Assembly: GCA_004764695.1 (NCBI GenBank)
Contig: SMSO01000014.1
Location: forward strand, 6,624,029-6,688,028
Length of the DNA stretch: 64,000 nucleotides
Direction: 5' to 3'
From: Schizochytrium sp. TIO01
Taxonomy: Eukaryota; Sar; Bigyra; Thraustochytrida; Thraustochytriidae
Shown: piece by piece, positions 51,801 through 63,269 of the stretch
How the letters are laid out: each line of letters starts with the position of its first letter
Position numbering within the stretch: the first letter of the stretch is position 1
Program-made: the position numbers and the translations under genes
Notes under the pieces: generated by a model
The model's database searches: none
What the model was told of the DNA's origin: nothing
The model's input: only the letters and a program-made list of their open reading frames with translations

Positions 51801-54800
51801 AAGAGTATGGCTTCGCTGGAGCCTGCTGCAAACGCGCTTGTGAGCGCTGGTGTTGTAGACCTGATTGTCAACCTCATCGAGGAGAACTCCAACGATGAGC
51901 CACTCCTTACGGCTGCATTTGGAGCTCTTGCATCACTTGCACAGCATGAATCCGGAGCACAAGCATGCACAAGCTTGGGGGTCAACAAGCAGGCCATGAT
52001 AATCATGCGTAACTTTCAAGACTCATGCTCACCACGTTTTGCTGAGGAAGGCCTCTCTCTCTTGGCCAACCTTGCTCTTGTTGATTCCAACATCAACGAA
52101 CAGCTCTCTGGAGGAGTCATTGACCTTGTCACCTCGTACCTTGACCAGCATTGCAGTGACCCAGCTGCACCCGAGCCACGCGTGCTCACTGCTGCAGTCT
52201 CAGAATTGCAACGCCTGTGCGTTACAGAGGACAATATTCGGTCAATTGTTCGCAAGGGTGCAGTGACCAAAGTCATTGACATCGCCAAGTCGAGTGTTGT
52301 TTACCAGAACGACCCAGAGTGCATGGAGGCAGTTCTCTTCTTGATTGAAACTTGTGCCATGCTTCCAGACACTCACGATGCCCTTGTTAAGGCTGGTGCT
52401 GTAGACTTGGTCATGTCTGCCATGAGCCAGAACGCCACCAACGAGCACGTTGCTGTGGTTGGATCTAAGGCTCTGCAATCTCTCCTGGGATCTAGCGGAG
52501 ACACTGTGCGTGCTCTTCTTAATGATATCACGAAGCTTGCATCACAGCTGAAGAAGAAGCCTACAGATCGTGATATCCAAAATGCGCTTTCAATTGCTCT
52601 GCGCAACCTTGCTAACTTGACCCTAGTTGACGGTGTCGTGACGCCCAAGACTGCCGGTGAGATGTCCAAGGTTGCTGTTGACACCATGGAGGCTGTGCAG
52701 ACGAGCATGCCCAGTGGCCCTGCTCGCAGTGAGTTGCTTGCGGCAGCGATTCAGATGCTCGGTCGCACAGCACTGATCCCGGGCGCGTCTTCAAAGATCG
52801 ATGCTGAACGGGCTGTGAAAAAGCTTCTAGCCATCATTCAGGAGAACCAGGAGTGACGATATGGTTCTGGAGTCTGCCATGTTTGCGTTGGGTAACCTCG
52901 CTGCCACAAACCCTGCGGCTGTTCGTGCAATGGCAGCAAACGGTGGTATTGCTCTTCTTGAGCAGACAATTAAGGGATCTGCTGAAAACGAACGTCTTCG
53001 AGATGCAGCTGCTCGTGCTCTTGACAAGGTGCGTGCTGCTGCGGCTGGTTCTGCAGGGGTTCTAGCTCGCGACGCTGTTGGCGCTAACGCCCTTGCTGAT
53101 GTTCTCAAGGCTGAGACCAACGATACTGCTGCAATGCAAGCCTTCTTGAATGAAATTGCCTCTGGTCAAACCGGAGGAGCTGACTTGCTTGCAATCCTTG
53201 GAGCTGATTCTTTTGCGGATGCTTCTCCGCGTGTCCGTGGTGCACTGTTGAAGGCTCTTCAGGAGCGTCTGGATGCTGGGGATGATTTGCAGATTACTTC
53301 TCCAGGTGAGATGGCTGCTCTCCTGAAGAGTCTTGAAACGCACCCGAAGGAGGCTCTCAGTATTCTTGGTGATATCAACCCTTCTTCTGCATCAGGGCCA
53401 TTCGTCGCACAGGGTGGTGTAGACAAGCTTCTTCAGTTGGTGCGCGACAACACCGGCAAGGATCCTGACGCAGTCACCCGTGCCTTGCGTGCTCTCAACC
53501 GTCTTGCGGCAAACAATAAGAATGGCGTGAGCAAGCTGATTGAAGGCAACGCAGCACCAACCATCACAGCCGCTATGAAGGCCCATCCTGATGATGAAGG
53601 ACTTGAATAAGGAGGCTGTTAGTTTACTCTCGCAGATGGCGGCACTTCGTGGCGTCGAGAAGACTGGTATGGATGCCGAGACCATGCGCCTTGTTAACAG
53701 GGCGCTTGACAGATGGGGTGCTGGTGATCATGACTTCAACGTAGATGCGAACAAGCTCATGGACGGCCTTTCGAACCTGTTCAAGGAGGACTCTGCTGAC
53801 ATGGTTGGCGCGCGACTTGACAATGCTCTGGCTGCTATGGGCGGTGCATCACACATTAAGGAGTTGTACGATGAGAACGGCAAGCCTTATTACTTCAACA
53901 CCAAGACTGGAGAAACCACATGGGACCCCCCTCAGGAGTACTTGGATGCTATGAGTGCTTTGGCTGCCGCAGCCAAGCTTACACAGGCTCACAAGGATAA
54001 CGTTCAAGAGGTTGATCCTTCAGTTCTTGCTGGTGCTGTGGCGAGATTCAAGCAACACGCGGACGAGCCTCAATTGTTGAAAAATCTTGCCGATGTCTTA
54101 AGTGTGTTGGCCACCAATGAGGCAAACCGTCAAGAACTTGTTCGCGCAGGCGGTCTAGAGGCAATCATTGCTGCACTTAATGGTGACAACGTTGACCCGG
54201 AGTTCCTTGCTGCTGCTCTTCACTTGCTTAACCAGTTTGCTCGTAATGACTTCTTTAAGAAGCAAATCGCAGAACTTGGTGGTATTGAGGCTATCATCTT
54301 AATTATGCTCAAGTTCATAGATCACATTAAGGTGGTTGAGAAGTGTGTGGCCCTTTTGGCGAACTTGTGTTACCAGGCCCCTGCCAATGTCGATCAGGTA
54401 ATCAAGTATGACGGTATTTCTGCTTTGTCAAAGGCCATGAATCGTTACCCGAGAGAGAACACTATGCTATATTCATCCATGGTTCTCTTGTCGAACTTGA
54501 TGTTCGGTAATGACGATAACAAGGTACAGATCTGCCATGACGTGGGCCTTCAGGTCATCCAGGTGCTTCGTCTTCACTTTTCAGATCCAAAGCTCTTCAA
54601 GGCCGCTCTCCGTGCCGTTGGTAACATGACCTTCATTGACGAAAACATTTACTTTGTTGTCACAAATGGAGCAACAAAGTGTATTGTTGCTGGTATGACG
54701 GCAAATGAGGATAACTTGGAGCTGCAACAGGTGGCTATCGAGGTCATTGGTAACATGGGCTCCTACAGTGAGGACGACCCAGGTCTTCGTGGTCGCATTC

Positions 54801-56158
54801 AACGTGGTGAGCAAGCTTCGGTATATGACATCATCGTTGTGGAAGGTGGCGCCAAGCGTATCTTGGATACTATCCAAAACTCCGATGAAGCTTCTCTCAT
54901 GATGAGTGGTCTTGAGGCACTGTCAAATTTGTCGTCAAGCGCTGTGGTTGTAGACAAACTCGTACACATGGGTATTGTTCCTGTGGTCTTTGAGGCCATG
55001 ACAAAGTACGATTGGGACGAGGACCTTGTTGAAAAGGCTATGCGTCTCGTGGCGATTCTCACCTACTCTTCAGATGCCGTCAAGGTAATTGAAGAGTGTG
55101 ATGGTGTCCAAGTAATCTTGGCCGCTATGGAGGCTCATGAAGACCAGGCTGAGTTCTTGGCCAATGGTGCTGCTGCCCTTAAGAACTTGGCTGCTGTAGA
55201 ATCCTTGCGCGAGGAGATTGGCAAGCTTGGTGGTGTTCCAACAATGCTTCAGCTGTGGGAGAAGAACTTACGTTCGTTGCTCTTTTTGCAGGAGGCCACT
55301 ACGCTGTTCATCCGCCTCTCGCGCTCAGAGCACTTGTCTGAGGAAATTACCACCAAGGGTATGAACTTGATTCTCGAGGCTCTCGAGGTCTACAAGGACG
55401 ATGTTAGCTTCTTGGTGCCTGCATTTACGTTGATTGGTCACCTCGCCTTTGCTCCGGCCAACCTCAAGTCTATCATTCAGTATGGTGGTGTAACTGTGAT
55501 TATTGACAGTATTCTTGAGCACCCGGAGTCAAAGGCTCTGGTGATTCGCGGTATTCAGAGTTTGGACAACTTGGCTTCGACTTCTGCCGAACACTCCAAG
55601 ATTGTCAAGGATGCCGGTGGCCAGGAAATGATCAAGGAGGTTTCTGCTGCTTACGCCAACGACAACGAGGTTGTTCAAGTTTGCAAGTCTGCGCTCTTGT
55701 CTATGCAACCCACTGTGCAGCGGCGTAAGGCCCGTCCTCGGTACGTCTTTGGCGACCGCAACGACGATTACAAGCCCAGTGGTGAGGACCCGCTTCGGGA
55801 GTACCGTAATATGCTTAAGACCGGTGCCGTGTTCACTATGTATGTAAATGGTTCGCCTCAGAAGCGTCATCTTATGGTTAAACCTGACTGGAAGTCTATT
55901 TCATGGAAGGATCCTAAGAAGGGCGCACGTTCCGAACAGTCCCTGTATCTGCGTGATATTCGTAATGTGCGTTCAGGTCTTCATGATGGACACAAAAATC
56001 GTCGCCGCCATGTTGACGAGAAATGTGCATTTAGTATCATTGCTCGTGCCACAAGTCTTGACCTCGAGGCAGGTACTGAAGAGGACCGTCGCCGCTGGGT
56101 CGCGGCGCTGTCGGCACTCATTATGACGTACCGTAATGAGCCGCAATGGCTTCGTTAA
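48853..56158 (+). CDS. Giant armadillo-repeat protein with WW and C-terminal PH-like domain; frame interrupted four times
   Basis: ATG at 48853 in CAACCATGG context. The product would be about 2,433 residues if four single extra bases are bypassed: the AAA run at 49396-49398, CC at 49490-49491, CC at 52847-52848 (or the T of TGA at 52854), and GG at 53599-53600. Either side of each break the protein is plainly continuous. Nearly the whole length is armadillo/HEAT-type repeats with recurring G-x-x-x-x-I/L and N-L-A patterns. A WW domain (DENGKPYYFNTKTGETTWDP) sits at ~53855-53945, within the array. A PH-like domain (~55795-56150) ends the protein. Armadillo arrays are binding scaffolds, WW domains bind Pro-rich ligands and PH domains bind lipids or proteins, so a cortical or membrane-linked scaffold is inferred. 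It could be a pseudogene, mis-sequenced, or frameshifted during translation. Confidence 0.75.
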
Positions 56159-56274
56159 ATTATCTTAGAGCGGTGCTCATGATCAAGATATTAGGGTTAC
56201 TCCACGCAACACAAAGTTAAAAAAGAGATGCTGTCAAGGCATTCAATTGTTCTCATTTTTAGTTCTCAATTTAC
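56159..56274. other. Short intergenic spacer
   Basis: AT-rich 3' flank of the armadillo gene. No features are seen. Confidence 0.4.
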
Positions 56275-56652
56275 ATGCTATTCAATCTAACTAGAAAATA
56301 TCTTTGTTTTTGTAGTTTTTGTACTGCAGGTTTCCCTCTCTTTTATATTCGCAAGCGGTATGCCGAGAGAGCATATGTGGCCCAAACAACATCGGACTAC
56401 TTATCCTGGATTGAAGAAAAGAAAGGTATCAATTTTGCGAATGCACCTGGAAAACATACTTGAGTGTTGAATACTGATTATTACAGAGTCTATCAACAAT
56501 ATTTGCAGCATCCACCGGACATCGGCATCATGGGATTCCTTCTCAGCGACTTTATTCAAGAAGAAACCTCATTTCAATATGTATTTGCTGCGAATAAATA
56601 TTGTCCTGAAATGAAAGCAGCTCTGGCGAGGGCACGTGCTTTGCTTGAATAA
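56275..56652 (+). CDS. Small spliced gene, unassigned (two exons)
   Basis: Exon 1 56275-56425 ends before GTATCA, and exon 2 56489-56652 begins after ACAGAG. Splicing joins EEKK to VYQQYLQHPPDIG in frame for a 104-residue product ending at TAA. Both halves read as natural protein: helical with Tyr/Trp, then a segment ending AALARARALLE. Unspliced, exon 1 stops at 56461. The N-terminal ~22 residues are Phe/Cys-rich and could be intronic, because a CTGCAG acceptor-like site lies near 56326. That would make this the 3' end of a longer gene. No family is recognised. Confidence 0.4.
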
Positions 56653-57905
56653 TCGACAGTGTGGAGGTAGGTAGTACCAGTCCCAGTACCAGTAGAAGTG
56701 ACGCTGCAAGCAAGATCTTTCATTATCCTACCTCCAAGACATAGCCGATTGCGATACCCACGCTGTCAGAGGCATCATTTCGCTCTACCTAGCCAAGGTC
56801 ATGCCTTATGAATTGTCTTTGAGTTGGGCCTTGTCAACCCCACGTTTTCCCCATAAGAAATGCAAGTTTAGTTTTGCAATCTGTGCAGGTTAAACACAAG
56901 GTGGTACACACCTACCTGCATATAACATCCTGCGCTGATAAATACTCTACTGTATAAAGTTAGAGGAAAATGGTGGGAAAAAGAGGAACATTGAAAGAAA
57001 AAGATCACATAATGGCACCTGTGATGAAAGAACCAACGTCAACTTCATCCGGTCACAGTCGCAGATGATGATCTCGATGCCTCGCTCCGCGCAAGTTCAA
57101 GGACGAGAACCGCCTTCCATCGCGTCGCTCTGGGCCCTCGCTGCACCGTAGGTTTCGCACGACCTCGAACCAGGCCTCCCTGCACCTCGAGCGTGCCACG
57201 TGGAATGCGCTTTGGTTCTTTCACAAGGCTTACAGGACGATGGTGATCCGCACATTTACCTACTCGCAATGATTGATTCTCCACCTGCAGCTTCACTCGC
57301 CAGGCGTGATTTTCGTGCCAGCAGCCAAGCATTTCGACCAGCCGCCCAGCAAATGCCTGGCATCTGCACGGCCCCAGCCGCGACGTTCCGCTCAATTTAT
57401 TCGACGCCATCGCAGCTCCTGTTGAGACTATCTGACACCATTTCATTTGCCACAGACGGCATGCCTGTTTCCGAGGTTTCTCAGGAGCGGCGCTCTCGAG
57501 CTCTCGAGGTGGTCTGCGCCGCAGCTGGCCGCGAGCCTGCGGCGGCGGCAGCGGTGGCGGTGGCTTGCAGGCGAGGTCCTCCCCGTTTCGCCAAGCTCAG
57601 CCGTCCTGGCGAGGGCCGGGTGCCAGCGGGCGTGCAGGCATGCAAGCTAAGCCTGCGGGATGAACGAATGCGAGAACGATGATGCTACTTCAGGGCCCAC
57701 TCATGCTGAGAAGGCTGTGCGACGCTGCGAGCTGCGAGGGGGGGGAGGAGGAGGAGGCGAGCGCCGGGCGCGGTTAGAGGTCCTGCAGGCGCGGCGTCGT
57801 CTTCGATGCGGCTCAGAGGCGCAATGTCTCTCGCGGACCTCGGCGTTGCAAGCGCAGACGAAAAGAGAGAAAATTGACGAACAATGATCAACAAAGAATA
57901 AAGAA
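56653..57905. other. Intergenic region with GC-rich stretch
   Basis: 57045-57860 is GC-rich and open on both strands (for example 57045-57446 minus, 133 codons, Arg-rich C-terminal half; 57200-57682 plus, 160 codons). GC-rich DNA leaves long frames open by chance, and neither product is recognisable. Confidence 0.35.
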
Positions 57906-59965
57906 AGAAATTGTAAATCACAGTTTTAAAGTCAAATTTAAAGTATAAAATCGTAGTTTAGAAAAGGAAAAAGAAAAGGAAAAAGAAAAAGAAAAAGAAG
58001 ATAGCGGAGAGTAAAAACTTTGGAGAAGAAGGGAAAGAAAGAACATCGAAGAACATCGAAGAGCGAACTTCAATTTCGTTTCTCTCTCTTACTATGACGG
58101 GAAATATCATTATATCTATCTATTTGTGTGTGTATATGTATATGTATATGTATATGTACATAACAAAAAACAAAACAAACAAAACAAACAAAACAAACAA
58201 AACAAACAAAAAAGATGCAATTTCATCGCGGCGAGCATCTTCAAGGAGAAGATAAGAACCGCACGAACTTCAGAGTTTCAGGGCGCTCTTTTCCTGTGCT
58301 GCTGTGAACATCAACGGCGCCTTTGGGCTGCTTTTCCCGTCCAACTTTCTTCGCAAGTGCCGCTCTTTACGTCCGTTCTGAAGAGCACTTCACTACTTTG
58401 CGAACTCGTGAAAAACCAAACCAAACCAAACCAAAGAAAACCAAACCAAACAAAAGAAAAGAAAACAAAAGAAAAGAAAACAAAAGAAAAGAAAAGAAAA
58501 CAAAAGAAAAGCGAGCAAGCAAGCCTGTTCCAGTTCTGCCCGTTCTCCAGGTGGAATCACTCACTATTAGAACACCTACTATGGTTGTCGCTAACAACGT
58601 CAATAGCACACGAGGGAGCAAGAAGAAAAGGAAAAGAAAACGGGATAGAAAGAAAAAGAAAAGAAAAGAAGACGGGCTTCATGGGCAGAACCACCTTAAT
58701 CCGCGTCCTTGTGATATGCCAGTATTACCAAGCCCTCCAGCATTTAAGGTCGTAGTGGCCCTGAATTGCAATGCAATTAACTCTAAAAATTAAAATTAAA
58801 ATTGTTTTTGTAGAAATTAAAAACAATTTATGCTAAGAGAAGAAAAATTACAATGAATTGGTAAAATGTAATGTAATGTAATGTAATACAATGCAATGCA
58901 ATGCAATGCAATGCGATACAGTGTTCTGTTCCGTTCTGTTCTCTGTGAAGGTATTGTGATGCTCTGTTACGAAAAAGGTTATAATGTCCAAAATGTAATG
59001 GATAAATTGCAATGTAATGCCTTCAACCAAATCCGGAGCGAGCGAGTTTAGGCGAAGCGAACTGAGACATTCTCTGCATACGCTCAGACAGCATAGACCC
59101 GGGGAGCTCACGCACGGGACCAGCGGCTGCAGCGACGTGTATCCCAGCGGCGACGGCTCCTTCGCGAAGTTTGCTTGTGTAGGCGCAGAGCGGAACCAAG
59201 AAGAATTAGGCTGTTCTCTGTGTGCTATCGAGTTTGCACAATCCATGGGAGTTGGGAATACATTGCGTTGTGCTTCGATCTTCAAGCCACGGCAAAGGCG
59301 GATATTGAGGAAAGACGTTGACCGCGATGGTGAGGTTCTCGATCAATCACGACATGGTCCAGGAGGCCGGTTCCTGACGATTCGTGCGGTTTTGTCAAGC
59401 TCGTTTTCGAGGTGCGGGTTTACAGATCGTTCTCGAGGATAGACATTGACTGTCGATTGACAGATTGTTGACTCGATGCTGGAATGAATATCCTCATCTC
59501 ATCTTCTGCTCATGTCATTTGCAAAGCTCAACTCATCGATCAGAGGATCACTCTTTGACCCAAAGAATCGGAGTGAATTCATTCCAAAGCACGGTTTACA
59601 TTCTTCATGAAGCCGTGGCACAAAGCACAGCCTCGCATCATTGACATCCACGCGACGGCCACAGCAATGTTCTTATACTATTTACAACATTTGCGCTATC
59701 CTCGAAAGCTTCGACTTCAATCCGCTTTAATTTGGTTTGATTTGGTTTGATTTGGTTTGGTTTTGGTTTGGTTTTGGTTTGCTCTGCACTGCTTTCACAA
59801 CCCAACTTTACAAACAAAGTTGATAAGCACGTTTTAACGCCCTTTTTCCACAGAGAAGAAAGAGAAAGAACGGCCTCATTTACTCCTAAGGTATATGTTA
59901 TGTGCAGCCTTACTTGGAGGAAGATGAGAAAAATATCTTTCGATAAGTAACCAATGCGTAACATT

Positions 59966-60227
59966 TCATTCATTCATTCATTCATTCATTGATTCATTGA
60001 TTCATTGATTCATTCACACAGACGTACAGACATAAATACACGAATAGAACATGGATTTATTCTGCTGTTCTAAACTATATCTTGGAATGAATATCGCTAT
60101 GCAAATCAGCGACGCGAGTGCATCGATGCCTAAATCAGCGCGTAATCAACGGTGTTCTGAATGTAAAGTTGGCAAACTTGAGCCTTTGCAAATGAATGAA
60201 TGAATGAATGAATGAATGAATGAATGA
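59966..60227. repeat. Complementary ATTC / GAAT arrays (inverted)
   Basis: A (CATT)n array at 59966-60015 is followed ~175 bases later by a (GAAT)n array at 60191-60227. They are reverse complements and could pair as a long imperfect hairpin. Confidence 0.7.
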
Positions 60228-60708
60228 TGATTATGAATGAATAAATGGGTAACTTGAAATAAACAATGCGACTTTGAAAAGAAACTGAAAGAAGAAGAAA
60301 GAAGAAAAAGGAAAAAGAAGAACTGCGCTGCAGAAAGGAATATCTTTCGCGCTCGAAGCGCGAAGAGGCGGAGGCGGCGCTCCTCGCGGGCCCCCCGAGG
60401 GCTCGTGGCGGCCCACAAGAGCCCTTGGAAGCCCGCGGACGAGGCCAGGGGCGCAGGAGAGGTCAGCGGCAGCAGCTGGCGCCACCGCGGCTGCGTGAGG
60501 CAATGCAGGAATGAGCGATGGCGTCGCTGCTTTCACTCACGATTGTGCGTGTCTCTCTCTCTGCTCTTATGGCCTACCGACCCCTAGAGATACCGCTAAG
60601 TGGGAGAAAGAGCTTTTCCTTTCTTTCTCTCTTTCTTTCTCTCTTTTTCTGTATATGTTTCTTTCTTTCTTTCTGTGTATGTTCTTTCTTTGTTTCTTTC
60701 TCTCTTTC

Positions 60709-60830
60709 TTTCTGTATATGTTTCTGTATTTCTTTGTTATTGTATATGCTTTTCTTTCTGTATATGTTTCTGTATTTCTTTGTTATTGTATATGTTTCTT
60801 TCGTTGTTTCTGTATATGTTTCTGTATTTC
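60709..60830. repeat. Tandem ~40-bp unit rich in TTTCTGTATATG
   Basis: A unit containing TTTCTGTATATG, then TTTCTGTATTTC and TTTGTTATTGTATATG, occurs twice in tandem, with a partial third copy. Confidence 0.7.
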
Positions 60831-61200
60831 TCTCTTTCGCTTGGAAAGAAAGAGGAAAAGATAGGTTATAGGATATCTATTGGAGTAAGTAATTGCAGAG
60901 AGGGCGAAGCAATGTTGAAGGCACATACATGTCAGAGGCTTTGGGAGATCGTTGAGGTCGTTGCGGATCAACCCGCATCGCTGGGAAAGATGAGGTGTGT
61001 GTAATATGGAAAGGGAACTGACTATACAAGTTGTTGATGGCTTAGTTGGGTTCGTTCGTTTGTTTGTTTGTTTAATTGATTTCTTTCCTTTTTCATGCTG
61101 TTTGTTTATTTGTTTGTTTAATTGATTGATTGATTTCTTTCTTTCTTCGCTCATATGTTTGTTTATATGTTTGTTTGTTTAACTAATTTGTTTCTTTTTT

Positions 61201-61442
61201 AATGTTATTATTATTAATTGCATGTTTGCATGTTTGCTTTTCTTTCTCTCTTTCTCCTTTTCTGCAGATCGGGAACGCGGCGACGGCGGCGCTCTCCCTT
61301 GCGGTCTTCAGGATCCTCCAGGTTCTCACGCAGCTGCACTCGGCCAGCTGCAGCAGTCTTTCCCACGCTCTTCTGTACGCGTTCTGCTTCGACTTCGTGG
61401 CCTCCGGAACGTGTTGGATTGATCGTTCATTCGAAGAAGACC
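61201..61442 (+). promoter_or_regulatory. 5' UTR and splice acceptor of hslU
   Basis: A long pyrimidine tract (61239-61263) ends in CTGCAG at 61267, a strong 3' splice site. About 175 bases of GC-rich 5' UTR follow to the ATG at 61443. The open frame continues upstream through the acceptor, so starts before 61443 are not credible. Confidence 0.55.
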
Positions 61443-63269
61443 ATGATGTTGGGCGCTCTGCGGCGCGCCATGGCGCAAGCCCCTTCCGCTCTGGCAGCTG
61501 GCGCTGCGAGATCAGGACAGGCAGCTCGCCTGTCCTCTGTTTCAACTGTCTCCCGCCAGGCCACTAACCTGGCGCCGGCCCTCAGGCTTCGCGAGGCTGC
61601 CGCCGGAGACACAAGCGCCGCCGAGGCGCTCCTCGCTATGCTCAGTAACCGCGCGGACAGCGATGATAAAAAGGACGGTGTCGCAAAGGAGCCTGTCAAG
61701 GACGAGGAAAAGAAGGTCCAGGAGGCCAAGGATTCAAAAGAGACCGAGTCCAAGACCGGAGGCGACGGCGGAGATGATGACGATGATGATGACGATGATG
61801 AAGAGGAGCTGATGGAGGCAGCCAAGGCACTCCTGGGCGAGGACAAGATGGCCGGACTGCTTGACCAGACCCCAATGAAGCCTAGCGAGATTGTTTCCGA
61901 GCTGGACAAGCACATCGTTGGCCAGAGGGAGGCCAAGAGGTCTGTAGCGATCGCGCTCAGAAACAGATGGCGAAGACTGCAGCTTGGAGATGATCTGCGC
62001 GATGAAGTGCAGCCAAAGAACATCCTGATGATTGGACCCACCGGATGCGGAAAAACTGAGATTGCACGCCGACTTGCAAAGCTCTCCCAGGCACCGTTTG
62101 TCAAGGTGGAAGCAACCAAGTTCACTGAGGTCGGTTTCCATGGTCGCGATGTGGATAAGATCATCCAAGACCTCGTAGAGGCCAGTATCCAGATCACCAA
62201 GCAGATCAAGACAGAGGCACAGGCCCGCGAGGTTGAGCGCGCTGTAGAGGCACAGATCCTTGACATCTTGACCGGCAAGAGCAGCAAGGCCACGCGCAAG
62301 TCGTTTAGGGACCTCCTGCGTAAGGGCGAGCTTGACAAGCACAGCATCACCATTGATGCCCCCGTGCAGGGCGGACCTGGTGGCAGCGGACCCTTCCCGC
62401 TCGCCATTGAGGGCTCTGCTGCCAACCCTGTGCAGATGAACCAGCTTTTTGCTCAACTCGGCAAGATGATGGGCGGCCAGAAGAAGGAGCGCCGTAAGAT
62501 GACCATCGCTGAGGCCAAGCGTATTCTCGCCGACATGGAGATGGAGCAGCGCCTGGAGAACGTGGATCTCACCAAGGAGGCTATCCACCTTGCCGAGCAG
62601 AACGGTATTGTCTTCATCGATGAGATCGATAAGATCGTTAGTGGCGACTCGCGCAGCTCTGCTGATGCATCTGCCGAGGGTGTGCAGCGCGATTTGCTCC
62701 CGCTCATTGAGGGATCCGTCGTCAACACCAAGCACGGAAACGTGGACACCAACCACATCCTCTTTATCACCTCGGGTGCCTTCCACGTGAGTTCCCCTTC
62801 GGATCTCCTTCCCGAGCTTCAGGGCCGTCTGCCCATCCGCGTTGAGCTCCAGGGCCTCACGGAGAAGGACCTGTACCGTATCCTCACTGTGCCCCAGGCC
62901 AACCTCGTTACCCAGCAGATCAGCTTGCTCCGCACTGAGGGCGTCGACGTAGAGTTCGATGCTGAGGCCATCAAGGAGATGGCACACATTGCCGCCGAGG
63001 TCAACAACACCATTGAGAACATTGGCGCTCGTCGCTTGCACACCATCATGGAGCGCGTCGTTGAGGAGATCTCCTTCTACGCCCCGGAGCTCATTGATAA
63101 CTTCAAAGACGGAAAGCCATTAGCTGACCCTGAGCTTGCCAAGGTTTACAAGGTTGAGCCGGGCAAGGCCGATGGCGACCTGCCCCGCATTATCATCACC
63201 AAGGATATTGTTTCTAGCAAGATTGGTGACTTGCTCCAGAAGTCTGACTTTGACCGCTTCATCCTTTAG
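61443..63269 (+). CDS. hslU: Mitochondrial HslU (ClpY), ATPase subunit of the HslUV protease
   Basis: A 608-residue protein from ATG 61443. The first ~50 residues are Ala/Arg/Ser-rich without acids, a typical mitochondrial presequence. An acidic Lys/Asp/Glu linker covers ~75-130. The AAA+ core begins at TPMKPSEIVSELDKHIVGQ. Walker A is GPTGCGKTE (~197), with Walker B VFIDEIDKI (~388), sensor-1 ILFITSGAF and arginine-finger region LPELQGRLPIRVEL. Sensor-2 NIGARRLHTIMERV follows. The C-terminus SDFDRFIL matches the HslU tail (DLSRFIL type) that inserts into HslV and activates it, so a functional HslV partner is expected elsewhere in the genome. The I-domain is shorter or divergent. Bacterial HslU is ~443 residues, so the excess is presequence, linker and insertions. 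Role: ATP-driven unfolding for matrix proteolysis. Confidence 0.95.
   Translation: MMLGALRRAMAQAPSALAAGAARSGQAARLSSVSTVSRQATNLAPALRLREAAAGDTSAAEALLAMLSNRADSDDKKDGVAKEPVKDEEKKVQEAKDSKETESKTGGDGGDDDDDDDDDEEELMEAAKALLGEDKMAGLLDQTPMKPSEIVSELDKHIVGQREAKRSVAIALRNRWRRLQLGDDLRDEVQPKNILMIGPTGCGKTEIARRLAKLSQAPFVKVEATKFTEVGFHGRDVDKIIQDLVEASIQITKQIKTEAQAREVERAVEAQILDILTGKSSKATRKSFRDLLRKGELDKHSITIDAPVQGGPGGSGPFPLAIEGSAANPVQMNQLFAQLGKMMGGQKKERRKMTIAEAKRILADMEMEQRLENVDLTKEAIHLAEQNGIVFIDEIDKIVSGDSRSSADASAEGVQRDLLPLIEGSVVNTKHGNVDTNHILFITSGAFHVSSPSDLLPELQGRLPIRVELQGLTEKDLYRILTVPQANLVTQQISLLRTEGVDVEFDAEAIKEMAHIAAEVNNTIENIGARRLHTIMERVVEEISFYAPELIDNFKDGKPLADPELAKVYKVEPGKADGDLPRIIITKDIVSSKIGDLLQKSDFDRFIL

Larger units (their letters stand above)
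57906..61200. repeat. Microsatellite-dense region
   Basis: Many different short-unit arrays lie within ~3.3 kb: TATATG (58127-58160), CAAACAAAA (58167-58209), AAACC then AAAGAAAAC (58412-58511), AATGT/AATGC (58864-58913), TTTGG (59731-59780), ATTC (59966-60015), GAAT (60191-60227), TTTC and TTTCTGTATATG (60616-60835), and TTTG/GATT (61062-61190). Frames through it are low-complexity and not credible genes. Confidence 0.85.

Noticed and set aside
51194-52006. 270-codon antisense ORF within the armadillo gene
   Set aside because: Mirror of the repetitive Ala/Leu-rich armadillo codons; no independent support.
52847-53612. Antizyme/prfB-like programmed +1 frameshift sites in the armadillo gene
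   Set aside because: The first two breaks of the gene occur without a nearby stop, and all four fit homopolymer over-calls, so a programmed mechanism is not claimed; it is kept only as a test in the findings.
57045-57682. Overlapping 133- and 160-codon ORFs in GC-rich DNA
   Set aside because: Both strands are open because of high GC, and neither product is recognisable.
58126-58793. ORFs of 209 and 156 codons through repeats
   Set aside because: They translate CAAAC/AAAAG microsatellites into Lys/Asn/Gln low complexity.
59731-59780. TTTGG/GGTTTT array as a telomeric repeat
   Set aside because: Unit length varies, it is internal, and similar pentamer arrays of other sequence surround it; an ordinary microsatellite is simpler.
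60511-61004. Phe/Ser/Leu-rich ORFs of 117-134 codons
   Set aside because: Translation of TTTC and TTTCTGTATATG repeats; not membrane-protein genes.
61734-63041. 435-codon minus-strand ORF antisense to hslU
   Set aside because: It lies wholly inside a well-supported gene on the other strand, has no recognisable domain, and arises from the GC-rich third positions of hslU.
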